Made by a program: the position numbers and the translations under genes. From Paenibacillus zeirhizosphaerae (GTDB lineage: Bacteria > Bacillota > Bacilli > Paenibacillales > Paenibacillaceae), in the NCBI RefSeq assembly GCF_030705605.1, contig NZ_JAPCKK010000016.1, positions 620,001 through 684,000 of the forward strand: a DNA stretch of 64,000 bases. The letters are read 5' to 3'. This document shows positions 16,474 to 25,285 of this stretch, in pieces (the stretch's first letter is position 1; every line of letters starts with the position of its first letter). The notes beneath the pieces were generated by a model that saw only the letters and a program-made list of their open reading frames with translations, had not been told where the DNA came from and ran no database searches.

Positions 16474-17385
16474 TCACGAGTGCCCATAGGCCTCATGAGC
16501 TTCCTCCCCGCATGATATCGCTCCCAGAAGCTGCGCCTTCAGCTCTTCTATAAATTTCCGAAAGGCGCTAGTCATATATAGATCATGTCTCCTAATAAAT
16601 ACAACAGGAACCTCTCCGTACCTCTCGGGAAAAAAATAATAGCGGATACCGTCCTTTACATTCATCTTATCGAAATAGGAAACAGGCAAAATAGAAAAAC
16701 CTATGCCTGCCTTCACGCACCCCAGCAGCCCTTCCATCGTCCCGAACTGCATGACTTTAGCCAAACGGAAGCCTTCGTCCCGCAGCCACTCTTCCAACTT
16801 GTGCCGATAGATGCAATCTTCGTTCAAGAGCATCAGCGTCATGTCCTGAATCGATGTTAATCCCTGGAAATCCATCCCCTCTGGGATGATAAGCCCCAAG
16901 CGCTCGTTAATGACCAGCTCCTGCACGATTTCCGGATGCTCGACCGGTCCGTCCACGAGGGCTCCGTTGATCGAGTACTGCAGGACCGCATTGATTAATT
17001 GTGCGTTTCTGCCGATTTCCAAATGGACCTCCACTTCAGGAAATTTACCGCGATAAGCGGATAAAATGACGGGCAGACGCACGGCAGACGTCGTATCGGA
17101 GCCTACCGTAATCGAACCTTTTGGAATGGGAGTATCGACCACCGCTTTTTCCGCCTCTTCCAGCAGGTTCAAAATTTTTTCCGTATATTCCAAGAGCGTT
17201 TGACCAGCCGAGGTCAATGTGATCCCCCGGCTATGCCGGTAGAAGAGCGGTGTCTTCAGTTCTTGCTCCAACTGCTGCATTCTTGCCGTCACATTCGATT
17301 GCACATAGTTAAGTTTATGAGCCGCTTTCGAAATGCTCCCTTCTTCAGCAACCGTCCGAAACACCTTCAGAACGCCAATATCCAT
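16474..17385 (-). CDS. LysR-family transcriptional regulator
   Basis: About 303 residues from ATG at 17385, which has AGAGGAG 11 bp upstream; a GTG at 17394 is too close to that site. The N-terminal helix-turn-helix is VAEEGSISKAAHKLNYVQSN, then RMQQLEQELKTPLFYRHSRG and LTSAGQTLLEYTEKIL, the standard LysR signature. The co-inducer domain begins GSITVGSDTTSAVRLPVILS. The residues suggest the CynR/CysB-like branch, but the ligand is unknown. It is divergent from the 68-codon gene at 17521, a possible target, in the usual LysR arrangement. Confidence 0.9.
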   Translation of the reverse strand: MDIGVLKVFRTVAEEGSISKAAHKLNYVQSNVTARMQQLEQELKTPLFYRHSRGITLTSAGQTLLEYTEKILNLLEEAEKAVVDTPIPKGSITVGSDTTSAVRLPVILSAYRGKFPEVEVHLEIGRNAQLINAVLQYSINGALVDGPVEHPEIVQELVINERLGLIIPEGMDFQGLTSIQDMTLMLLNEDCIYRHKLEEWLRDEGFRLAKVMQFGTMEGLLGCVKAGIGFSILPVSYFDKMNVKDGIRYYFFPERYGEVPVVFIRRHDLYMTSAFRKFIEELKAQLLGAISCGEEAHEAYGHS

Positions 17386-17520
17386 GTCCGGCACTTCTCC
17401 TCTCTTCGCCGCCCATCACTCATGATGATGGATCCCTATCAATTACCTTCATTATACATGATCCTCCTTGCCGATTATGATGGAATTACAAAAAGGAATT
17501 GACCTTAAGGAGTGGGATCG

Positions 17521-17727
17521 ATGGAAGAAAAAATTTGGCGTTTTAAGACCCATGAGGGTCATCATGAAGAGGTAGTTGTCCGTGCAAGTGAAATCAGAAG
17601 CGTTTATGATTTATTGGCAAGGCTTAGAGGCGACGAAAGCACAATGACTCGTACGGAACATGTTTCTGTGGAAAACTGCCATCTAAAGGTTGTCGAGGAT
17701 ACCTTGATGAACACTTGCACCTCTTAA
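17521..17727 (+). CDS. Small conserved-looking hypothetical protein (68 aa)
   Basis: ATG at 17521 follows AAGGAGTGGG closely, a strong ribosome binding site. The product begins MEEKIWRFKTHEGHHEEVVV, is acidic and hydrophilic, has several His and Glu residues and no membrane segment. It contains EIRSVYDLLARLRGDES and ends with NTCTS. I do not recognise the family. The position, divergent from a LysR gene with 135 bp between them, makes it a candidate target of that regulator. Confidence 0.6.
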   Translation: MEEKIWRFKTHEGHHEEVVVRASEIRSVYDLLARLRGDESTMTRTEHVSVENCHLKVVEDTLMNTCTS

Positions 17728-17983
17728 TGCTACCCCTTCAGCGGGACCCTTCATTTAGTTTATAGCAGTTGACCGTCCTGCTCTCTCATACAAAGCGATG
17801 ATATGGCGCAGCGTCATGGACTGCGGCTGCAAAGCCAATATGGCCCGCTTGCTCCTGAATGGCTGAATCCGGCCGACTCGGGCATGCGGGCCTCAAGCTA
17901 GGACATGATCCCTTCGAAGTGCGGCTGCTCTGCTCGTTGATCCTCAAAATCCTCTTTTGCTTCCATCATTCCCCTCGTTCCCC
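17728..17983. other. Gap with possible degraded coding remnants on the minus strand
   Basis: No intact gene. On the minus strand a GAGGGGA site precedes ATGATGGAAGCAAAAGAG, a frame of 23 codons ending in a stop. In a different frame further on lies ALQPQSMTLRHIIALYERAG. The codon use looks like former coding sequence (perhaps one gene with a stop and a frameshift), but I cannot name it. Confidence 0.3.
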
Positions 17984-20900
17984 TTATTCCGCTGTTTTAG
18001 GCACTGAAAAGGAGACGACAGTTCCCTTTCCGGGCGCACTGCTGATTTGCAGTCCTTTGCCATAAAGCTGCCTCAGGCGTTTATCCGTATTCTTCAGACC
18101 GACTCCCTCGCTTGCTTCAGAGCTAGCCTGTAAAGCTCCATGCCATTGCTCTTCATCCATACCGAGTCCATCATCCTTGACCGTGACTTCAGTTCGGTCC
18201 GGAAAATCAGCCACGGCAATTGTGACCGTTCCGCCGCTATTCTTAGGCAGAATTCCATGCTTCAAGGCGTTCTCAACCAGCGTCTGCACGGATAATGGCG
18301 GAATACGCACGGTACCGCGCGCTTCTTCTGTAATATCCCACTGTATATGAATTCTGCTGCCAAAGCGTTCTTTTTCGATATAAAGATAGGAATGCAACAG
18401 CTCCAATTCATCATCAAGCGGAAGCAACTGGTTCATATTGATCGGATCGAAGCTTCGGCGCAGATAGTTCCCAAATTCATTGAGCAAGGCGACCATTCGC
18501 TCTGTGTCCACCTCACTGAGAGAGGCAATCGTATTGAGCGCATTATGTAAAAAATGGGGTTGAATTTGTGCCTGCAGCCAAGCAGCCTCCATGCGAAGGC
18601 GCTCACCGACCGATTGCTTCAGATCCATCCATGCACGGATGCGCAGCCTGAGTTCCATAGCTCCTACAGGCTTGGTTACATAGTCATTCGCACCCGAGAC
18701 AAAAGCAGCCTGTACATCCTCCGGCCGATTCCTTGCTGTCAGCAGAATAATCGGCAGCTCGGAGATCGAGAATTGGCGCCGGATTTTCCCCGTCAGTTCA
18801 TACCCGGACATATGCGGCATCATCACATCAGAGATTACCAGATCCCATTCCCCTTGATGAAGCCGTTCCAGCGCTTCCTTAGCGCTTAAAACAGATGTAA
18901 TGTCATAATGCTCCAAAGCGAGCATATCGCCGAGGATGCGCAAATTTACCGGGTCATCATCCACAACCAATATTTTAGCTCTGTACTTCTCCGAAGAAGC
19001 TGCTGTGATTGCTGGAGAAGAATCGAGCAGGGGCGACCGTGTATATGTCTCCTCGTCCCGTCCATCCTCGCGGAGCACACGTGTCTCCCGTCTTGCTTCG
19101 AATTCGGCAGCGGATGCCGCTTCCATCTCTGCAAGATTAGGTGCCGCTTCCAGGGTAAATGAAAACTCCGTTCCTCTCCCTGGTGTGGAGTGAATTTCCA
19201 AATTTCCGCCATGCAGCTCAACCAACTGTTTTGTAATGCTTAGTCCAAGCCCGATGCCGCCGCCAATCGCGGTGATCCCTGTGTCGCCGCGTTCATAAGG
19301 CTTCAATATCCGTTGTTGTGTCTCTTTTTCCATGCCAATCCCCGTATCCTTGATACAGATCATCGCTTTTCCGTTCTTCAATCCCGCAGAAATCGTGATG
19401 GTACCTTCCTCTGTATACTTGATCGCGTTATGGACCAGATTAAACAAAATCTGCACCAGCCGGTTTTCATCCGCAACCACACGTGGAAAATTCATCGGTA
19501 TATCAATGACAACCTTAAGCCGCTTTCCCTCCGACAAATACCGCAGCATATCCGCCACACCAGATGCCAGTCCATGCAGGTTCACCCACCCCTTATCGAG
19601 GCGGAAGTTTTGTTCCTTAAGCAGGGTCACATCCAGCAAATCGTTCAAAAGCAGCGCCATTCTCCGGCCGACATTAATTATTAGCTCAAGCTGCCCTTTG
19701 CTTTGGAGCTCAAGCTTCCTTCCCGCTTGGTCCAGCATCGACTGTGCCATGTTAATAATGCCATGCAGAGGATTGCGGAGTTCGTGCGATGTATTCGCCA
19801 AAAAGTCGTCCTTCAGCTTATCGGCCTTCTGCAGATCATCGGCCAGCTTCTGCACCCGCAGTGTATTCTGATAAAAACGGTTGAACCAAAAAGCGGCAAA
19901 ACCAAGGAATGTAATGATCAGATCAAAAGGATAGTACGGCATATCCTTCCAGAAGTATGTTTTGATGATACCACCGACCAGTTGATTGACCGAGACGGCG
20001 GCCGCCGACAGCAGCAAAACAAAAACATCCTTCTCCCCTCTGCGTATGGCACCAAGCACAAACCAGGGAACAAGCACGATGTTCAGCAGGCAAATAATCA
20101 ACAGCAGTTTACGCTGATAGACGATGAAGTCAAGCGGAAGTGTGATCGCGGCCAACAAGCATGCTACTGCAAAAACGTTGAACCAGCGCATAAACCTCCT
20201 GAATAATTCTGGAGCGAACATCTCCCGTGCGAACCAGATGAGGAGCAGGCCTATTGCCATATAACTTATAAGCCTTATTTTTATCGTCCATACAAAATTG
20301 AAGGGCAGCCATTCCATAAGCAGCCGGTCATCATCCGACAACATTGCAATGAAGGTGGAAACAAGCATCGCCGCAAAAAAAAGAACCGTTCTCTTGCGAT
20401 AACCCAACAAAAACAGAATGACGCCATACAGAGCATGCATCAGAATCACAACAGCTACCATCAACTGCAGAGACTGTCTTACGAGCGTGTCATGTGAAAT
20501 TGCAGTCGCCGTGCCCAGTTTGATCGACTGCGTTATGCCCCCTGCATAGGGATAATCGAAATTGGACACATGAATGAGCAGGTCAATTTCCCCCGAATCA
20601 GGCTCAAAATAGACTGAATAAGGATTGTTATTGGCTTCATTCTTTCCTGCATCCTCGGCTGGACGGCCGTTTTCACGAATCAGAACCTTGTTGATATATA
20701 ACCGTGAAGCGGTCTGGATACCTGGTATACGAAGCCCGTAAACTGCAGCCGAATGATCTATAAGCACTCGCAGCCGATAGGTCCCGATTCCAAGATTGGT
20801 GCCTGTGCCAGCCCTTTGCTTCCACGCCCCCGGAACCTGTATCGATTGCTTGCTCTCCCGCTCCGCCCCTCTCTCCATCGATTGAGCCTGCAGGAATTCC

Positions 20901-21124
20901 CCCGGGTAAAACTCCCATTCGCCATCCAGTGTGACAATACGCTTGTCGTCAAAGGACAATCCGCGAAGATCAAGAACCCCCTGCTTGGCCAATGGTGTAG
21001 GTGGTTCAATGTTAAAAACGAGCCAAAGCATCCTTATTCCCACTAAAATAACAATAAACAACGGCAGAACCCACAGCATTTTTTTTGGAGTTAGTGTTTC
21101 AAAAAATTTTTGCAAGTCATCCAA
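17984..21124 (-). CDS. Hybrid sensor histidine kinase with 7TM sensor, REC domain and second LytS-type kinase
   Basis: 1046 residues. A transmembrane segment lies near residues 18-37, then an extracellular jelly-roll-like sensor domain (FDDKRIVTLDGEWEFYPGEF, GIGTYRLRVLI) and about seven membrane helices (215-420), as in 7TM-DISM receptors. HisKA carries the phospho-His in TSHELRNPLHGIINMAQ (about 450) with the ATPase GIGLGLSITKQL. A receiver domain (ILVVDDDPVNL, Asp in LVISDVMMPHM at about 765) follows. A second kinase of the LytS/YesM type has QIQPHFLHNALNTIASL (His at about 860) and a C-terminal ATPase (LVENALKHGI, GVGLKNTDKRL). It is a membrane phosphorelay protein. The BTAD response regulator at 25286 is the likely output partner. 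The start is ATG with AAAAGGATTGG before it. Confidence 0.93.
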   Translation of the reverse strand: MDDLQKFFETLTPKKMLWVLPLFIVILVGIRMLWLVFNIEPPTPLAKQGVLDLRGLSFDDKRIVTLDGEWEFYPGEFLQAQSMERGAERESKQSIQVPGAWKQRAGTGTNLGIGTYRLRVLIDHSAAVYGLRIPGIQTASRLYINKVLIRENGRPAEDAGKNEANNNPYSVYFEPDSGEIDLLIHVSNFDYPYAGGITQSIKLGTATAISHDTLVRQSLQLMVAVVILMHALYGVILFLLGYRKRTVLFFAAMLVSTFIAMLSDDDRLLMEWLPFNFVWTIKIRLISYMAIGLLLIWFAREMFAPELFRRFMRWFNVFAVACLLAAITLPLDFIVYQRKLLLIICLLNIVLVPWFVLGAIRRGEKDVFVLLLSAAAVSVNQLVGGIIKTYFWKDMPYYPFDLIITFLGFAAFWFNRFYQNTLRVQKLADDLQKADKLKDDFLANTSHELRNPLHGIINMAQSMLDQAGRKLELQSKGQLELIINVGRRMALLLNDLLDVTLLKEQNFRLDKGWVNLHGLASGVADMLRYLSEGKRLKVVIDIPMNFPRVVADENRLVQILFNLVHNAIKYTEEGTITISAGLKNGKAMICIKDTGIGMEKETQQRILKPYERGDTGITAIGGGIGLGLSITKQLVELHGGNLEIHSTPGRGTEFSFTLEAAPNLAEMEAASAAEFEARRETRVLREDGRDEETYTRSPLLDSSPAITAASSEKYRAKILVVDDDPVNLRILGDMLALEHYDITSVLSAKEALERLHQGEWDLVISDVMMPHMSGYELTGKIRRQFSISELPIILLTARNRPEDVQAAFVSGANDYVTKPVGAMELRLRIRAWMDLKQSVGERLRMEAAWLQAQIQPHFLHNALNTIASLSEVDTERMVALLNEFGNYLRRSFDPINMNQLLPLDDELELLHSYLYIEKERFGSRIHIQWDITEEARGTVRIPPLSVQTLVENALKHGILPKNSGGTVTIAVADFPDRTEVTVKDDGLGMDEEQWHGALQASSEASEGVGLKNTDKRLRQLYGKGLQISSAPGKGTVVSFSVPKTAE

Positions 21125-21163
21125 TCCTTTTGACTTTAAATTTAGTGAATTCTGCTAAACCTG

Positions 21164-21199
21164 TTGATTATAGAATTGATTATGGAATTGATTATAACA
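21164..21199. repeat. Three 12-bp direct repeats upstream of the hybrid kinase gene
   Basis: TTGATTATAGAA, TTGATTATGGAA and TTGATTATAACA follow each other without gaps, 40-75 bp upstream of the kinase start codon. Tandem direct repeats with near-helical period are typical binding sites for OmpR-type/SARP winged-helix proteins; the neighbouring response regulator has such a domain. Confidence 0.6.
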
Positions 21200-21310
21200 A
21201 CAGACCTACCAGAATGTAACTTCTTAATGTAACATGACCTAAACTTCATTTCGGCAGAACCTGCGTCTCCACAATCTTCATCCTGATGCACTTGATATAA
21301 TCTAAAAAAA

Positions 21311-21344
21311 GTACCTCCTGAATTTTTACAGCCTCAGGAGGTAC
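21311..21344 (-). terminator. Terminator of the LPXTG surface protein gene
   Basis: GTACCTCCTGA (21311-21321) and TCAGGAGGTAC (21334-21344) form a perfect 11-bp stem, followed by TTTTTTT on the minus strand. Confidence 0.9.
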
Positions 21345-21358
21345 CCCATATTATCCAG

Positions 21359-24300
21359 TTACTCTTTTATTTGCTTTTTGCGTAATTTCAACCAGATGCC
21401 TAGCAGCATAATGACCAGTCCGGTCAATTGTATAGGCAGTGCACTTCTTTCACCAGTTTGCGGAAGGGTGTGATTCTTTCCGACCGTAGTGACAGCGTTA
21501 TCGCCGGAAGAGCTCATCTGACCGGAGGGTCCCTGTCCCCCGGCCGCGCCCGAATTAGGGACTTCTACTCCGTTGCCTTCACCTGTTTCAGCTTCGGATG
21601 CTTGTGTCGGATCAGGTGTAGTGCCCGTTTCAGTTCCCTGAGATGAATCCGGGGCATTACCTCCTGGCGTTTCCCCTGGTGGATTCGACCCGTTTCCTGT
21701 GCCTTGATCGGAACCAGGGTCCGATGAACCTGAATCATCATCGTCATCATCGTTATCCCCCGGGTCGCTTGGAGTTCCAGGGTTACCCGGTGGAACTGTC
21801 ACCTTGCGGTTGGTAACCGTAAGAGTCAGGGTGACGATATCGTCTATTGGTGTGCCTTCCTGGCCGATGACGACATTACGGACCGCATTCTCGATTTGAT
21901 ACCCTGCCGGTGCTGCGATTTCCTTCAGGGTGTATACACCTGGGCGCAATCCGGTAAATACCGCCGTTCCGCTGGAATCTGTCGTCAGCGTCATAGGCTC
22001 CTGCTGCTGTCCCTGATCCCTCAGCTCAAAGGTGGCTCCTGCAAGGAGAAGGGATGAATTTTCAAAATCCAGCTTAACAATCTCCAGCCGGTATTCCGGT
22101 GTTTCTGGTTCCCCAGGACCTCCTGGGTTTCCGGGTTCATGCGACTTTTTCTCGTTTATAAGCGTAACGCTCTTGATACCGCCGGTTTGCTGAATAGATC
22201 TGTCAATGACTACAGAATGAGCCTTAGCATCCAGCACATAACCAGCAGGCGCTTCCGTTTCAATCAGCGTATAAGTGCCATATAGCAGCTTGGTGAACGT
22301 GATCTGACCCAGATCATTTGTAGTTTTCTCGCCAACCACCTTACCAGCGCTGTTGCGCAGCTCATACTTGGCGCCAGCCAGCTTAAGGGATGGATCATCC
22401 TTATCCACCTTCGTGACAGTCAATGCTCCCCGTACCCCGGAGCCTGTGCCAGAGCCATTAGAATAGCGGATTTCGATCGTTTCTTCCGTTTCCTGCACAC
22501 CTGTGGTTACACCATCGCCCTTGAAGACAGCTTGATTGGTGACTTGCTCCCGGTCAGCAGACACGGCGATTTTCGAGGAATATTGAAGCACATAAGCCGT
22601 TTCAATCGGTCCGGTGAAGGTCAGCTCGAAGCTTTCCTGATCATTCGCCTCGTCATTGTGGAATGTGATGTTGTAATCCGTTCCTTTCGTAAGCAGCTCG
22701 CCAGGTGTAACAGCGCCGTTCGCCGCCACAGCCCCTTTGTACAGCTTGAAGGAATCCTTAACCAAAATCTGATTGGAGCTTGGCGTATCGATAATACGCG
22801 CGTTTTCCACATAGGACTGTCCCTCATTGATCTTGATCTGCCAGTCAATCAGGTCTCCCTTTCTTGCACCGGTTTTATCGATATACACTTCCCCGTACGG
22901 GATGGTGACTTTTTTGTCCCAGCTCCAGCTCTTTCCACCCTCTCCGGTGAGAATCGCTTTGTTGGGAATTTCGTCAGCTACCAGCGTTTTATCCAGCTTG
23001 GTATCAAACGTGATCCAGTAGGGAGAGGAAATGTTACCCAGATCAATGGTTAACAGATTGCCACTATACTGAATTCGGCTCGAATCCAGCACCAGCTTGG
23101 AGCCCTTCACTACATTTCCATTCGCCAGCACATTCGCATGATATACCTGGACAGAGTCCTTAACCAGCTTTTGCCCTTCCTTGAGCTCGTCGCTTAAGAC
23201 GGCACCCGTGATAGGAAAGCCATTATAATTTGCGATAACGTCCCAGGTTAATTTTTTCTCACGCGGATCATAGCGGCCTTCTTTGTACCCGTTATTGATT
23301 GTATACTTGTTTGGCGTAAAGGAAGCTTCCACCTTCACAGGACCAGGATACTGCGACGTTTTTTCCGTCCAATTGAGCAACGCCGTATTTTTGTACACGG
23401 ATTTCCCTGGATGAAATTTGGTTTTGTAGGTGATCGTGTACGTATCTTTAAAGGTACCTGTAAAGCTTAATTTGAATCCCTGATCAGGCTTGCTGTCTTC
23501 CAGCTTATAAGGCAGAACAGTCCCCCCCGAAGCACTGATATTCAGAGAATTCGGGATATACTCCAGCCCGCCGCCCGAAAAAGCATCCTCAATGACCAGA
23601 TTCGTCATCGGCCATTGATCCCGGTTTACTACAATTCTCCACGTAATTTCCTTGCTGCTGTAATTGGTTGAGGCAACCGATTTCACGCCGATGCCGCTAC
23701 GGAATGTGTGCGTTGCTGCAGCAGAAGTCTCCTTGCCCGAGAGCTCGGAATAGACGCTGTTCGTAACCGGCGTATTTTGATATACCCGGCCCTTTATTTT
23801 CGTCTCATACTTGATGTTGTACGCAGTATTAATGTCCGTCAAAAACTGCAGATCAAATCCGTTCTTTCCATCAACCCCCGAGACAGGAGTTATCTTATAC
23901 AGACTGGAATTCACTTCCTCGCCTGTAAGCGCTTTGTACACTTTCAGCGAGCCAACGACAATATCCATGCTTTGATCAAAACGGTCTCTAATCGAAGCAT
24001 CCGCCTGCGGAATCGATTTTGCACCATAATTGTATTTCACTGTCCAGGACACACTCTGTGTTGCCTGATTGTAGGTGCCGGCTTCCTTGGTTAGCAGCTT
24101 TTCGCGCTGGATCGTTACCGTCTTGCTCTCCTGTGCCACAATTCCATTCTGATCCTTCAGCTCCGCAGCGTTGGTAAAGCTAGTCTCCTCTTCCCCGGTA
24201 ACCAACGTGGAATACACAATACGATAAGCGGAATCAATGCTTGGTTCGGTAAATGCAAGCCGGAATGCTGACCCATCCGGTTCCGTCGTAAGGGTATAGT

Positions 24301-25144
24301 GATCCTGGGTCACTTCGGTCCCCAGCTCCGGTTCCCGGTCCAGATTAACCTGAAGCCGGTACACATGAATGGAACCCGGATCAAGTGTCAACCCCTGCGG
24401 AATCTGATCGGTAACCTCAGCCTTGCTGATCTTAGCCAGGGAAGTGTTGATATCGAGGGTCCAATCAATGTTGGTGTCCTTGACCGCAACCCCCGCTTTC
24501 TTCAGCAGGTTTCCATCCTTGGGTTCAAAGTTGACCTTGACAACCTGTACCCCGCCTTTAATGGGAAAATAAATCGGAACTTCCACACTTCCTTTGATCG
24601 TTTCCGTACTGAATACTATATGAATTTCCAGCTTTCCGCCAATTTCCGAATACTGCTCTACATTGCTGTTAAACTTCATGACTACATGGCCATTGATGTC
24701 AACCGTAAACTCCCCGACACTGAAGTCGTCGTCATTTATCAGTTGCCCGTTGATGGTGTTATAGATGGTGAATTCCTTCGGAATGTCAAATTCGAATATG
24801 TCCCCGTCCTTGTAGCCATGTCCATCTTCCAGAGCCCACTCGTATTCAATCGTTACGGCGTCGCCCAGATGCGAGCGGTCAAGCCGATCCGGATTGTATA
24901 CAGCGTCAATTACCGTTCCCTTCGAGTCCTTGACGGTAACCTTCGTCAGAATGCTCTCCGTCTCTGATACGGAAGTGGCGGAATCTGTCTCTTCCGTTGT
25001 CCCGTAAGTATCTCCGGTTACTGTTGCCATTTCCGTTGAACCAGCCGGGTCATCCGCATTGGCCGGTAACATTCCGATTCCGGATATCACTTGAAGGACG
25101 AGCACCCACGCCATAATGATGGCTAATAGTTTTCTTCTGTTCAT
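21359..25144 (-). CDS. Cell-wall-anchored adhesin with Cna-B domains and LPQTG sorting signal
   Basis: 1261 residues. The signal peptide is MNRRKLLAIIMAWVLVLQV plus ANA. A long region of repeated beta-sandwich modules follows (collagen-adhesin/SdrG-like 'isopeptide-forming' domains; recurring ATYNGF-, TYTITYKTKF- and VKDS-type motifs). Two Cna-B/SpaA domains (about 925-1005 and 1020-1105) each start with a VxKxD/ALTVTKVDKDD-type strand and end with APAGY. The Gly/Asp/Ser/Pro spacer leads to LPQTG at about residues 1227-1231, a membrane helix and the basic tail KLRKKQIKE. Sortase would link it to peptidoglycan. No sortase gene is in the window. It lies between a response regulator and a hybrid kinase, all on the same strand, each followed by its own terminator, so they are separate transcripts with probably shared control. 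Confidence 0.9.
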   Translation of the reverse strand: MNRRKLLAIIMAWVLVLQVISGIGMLPANADDPAGSTEMATVTGDTYGTTEETDSATSVSETESILTKVTVKDSKGTVIDAVYNPDRLDRSHLGDAVTIEYEWALEDGHGYKDGDIFEFDIPKEFTIYNTINGQLINDDDFSVGEFTVDINGHVVMKFNSNVEQYSEIGGKLEIHIVFSTETIKGSVEVPIYFPIKGGVQVVKVNFEPKDGNLLKKAGVAVKDTNIDWTLDINTSLAKISKAEVTDQIPQGLTLDPGSIHVYRLQVNLDREPELGTEVTQDHYTLTTEPDGSAFRLAFTEPSIDSAYRIVYSTLVTGEEETSFTNAAELKDQNGIVAQESKTVTIQREKLLTKEAGTYNQATQSVSWTVKYNYGAKSIPQADASIRDRFDQSMDIVVGSLKVYKALTGEEVNSSLYKITPVSGVDGKNGFDLQFLTDINTAYNIKYETKIKGRVYQNTPVTNSVYSELSGKETSAAATHTFRSGIGVKSVASTNYSSKEITWRIVVNRDQWPMTNLVIEDAFSGGGLEYIPNSLNISASGGTVLPYKLEDSKPDQGFKLSFTGTFKDTYTITYKTKFHPGKSVYKNTALLNWTEKTSQYPGPVKVEASFTPNKYTINNGYKEGRYDPREKKLTWDVIANYNGFPITGAVLSDELKEGQKLVKDSVQVYHANVLANGNVVKGSKLVLDSSRIQYSGNLLTIDLGNISSPYWITFDTKLDKTLVADEIPNKAILTGEGGKSWSWDKKVTIPYGEVYIDKTGARKGDLIDWQIKINEGQSYVENARIIDTPSSNQILVKDSFKLYKGAVAANGAVTPGELLTKGTDYNITFHNDEANDQESFELTFTGPIETAYVLQYSSKIAVSADREQVTNQAVFKGDGVTTGVQETEETIEIRYSNGSGTGSGVRGALTVTKVDKDDPSLKLAGAKYELRNSAGKVVGEKTTNDLGQITFTKLLYGTYTLIETEAPAGYVLDAKAHSVVIDRSIQQTGGIKSVTLINEKKSHEPGNPGGPGEPETPEYRLEIVKLDFENSSLLLAGATFELRDQGQQQEPMTLTTDSSGTAVFTGLRPGVYTLKEIAAPAGYQIENAVRNVVIGQEGTPIDDIVTLTLTVTNRKVTVPPGNPGTPSDPGDNDDDDDDSGSSDPGSDQGTGNGSNPPGETPGGNAPDSSQGTETGTTPDPTQASEAETGEGNGVEVPNSGAAGGQGPSGQMSSSGDNAVTTVGKNHTLPQTGERSALPIQLTGLVIMLLGIWLKLRKKQIKE

Positions 25145-25244
25145 CTTTTGAAATCCGTCACCCTCTTCTGTTTAATTTTATTCCGCCAGAGAATCTTTAC
25201 TGCTGTTTCTTGCGACCTTTCTAATCTAAAACAGGATAAAAAAA

Positions 25245-25285
25245 AGCCAGCACCTTATCTGGAGTACCAGATATACCGGGGCTGG
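25245..25285 (-). terminator. Terminator of the BTAD response regulator gene
   Basis: An inner stem TATCTGG/CCAGATA and an outer GCCAGC/GCTGG form a long imperfect hairpin starting at the stop codon. A run of eight T follows on the minus strand (25237-25244). Confidence 0.8.
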
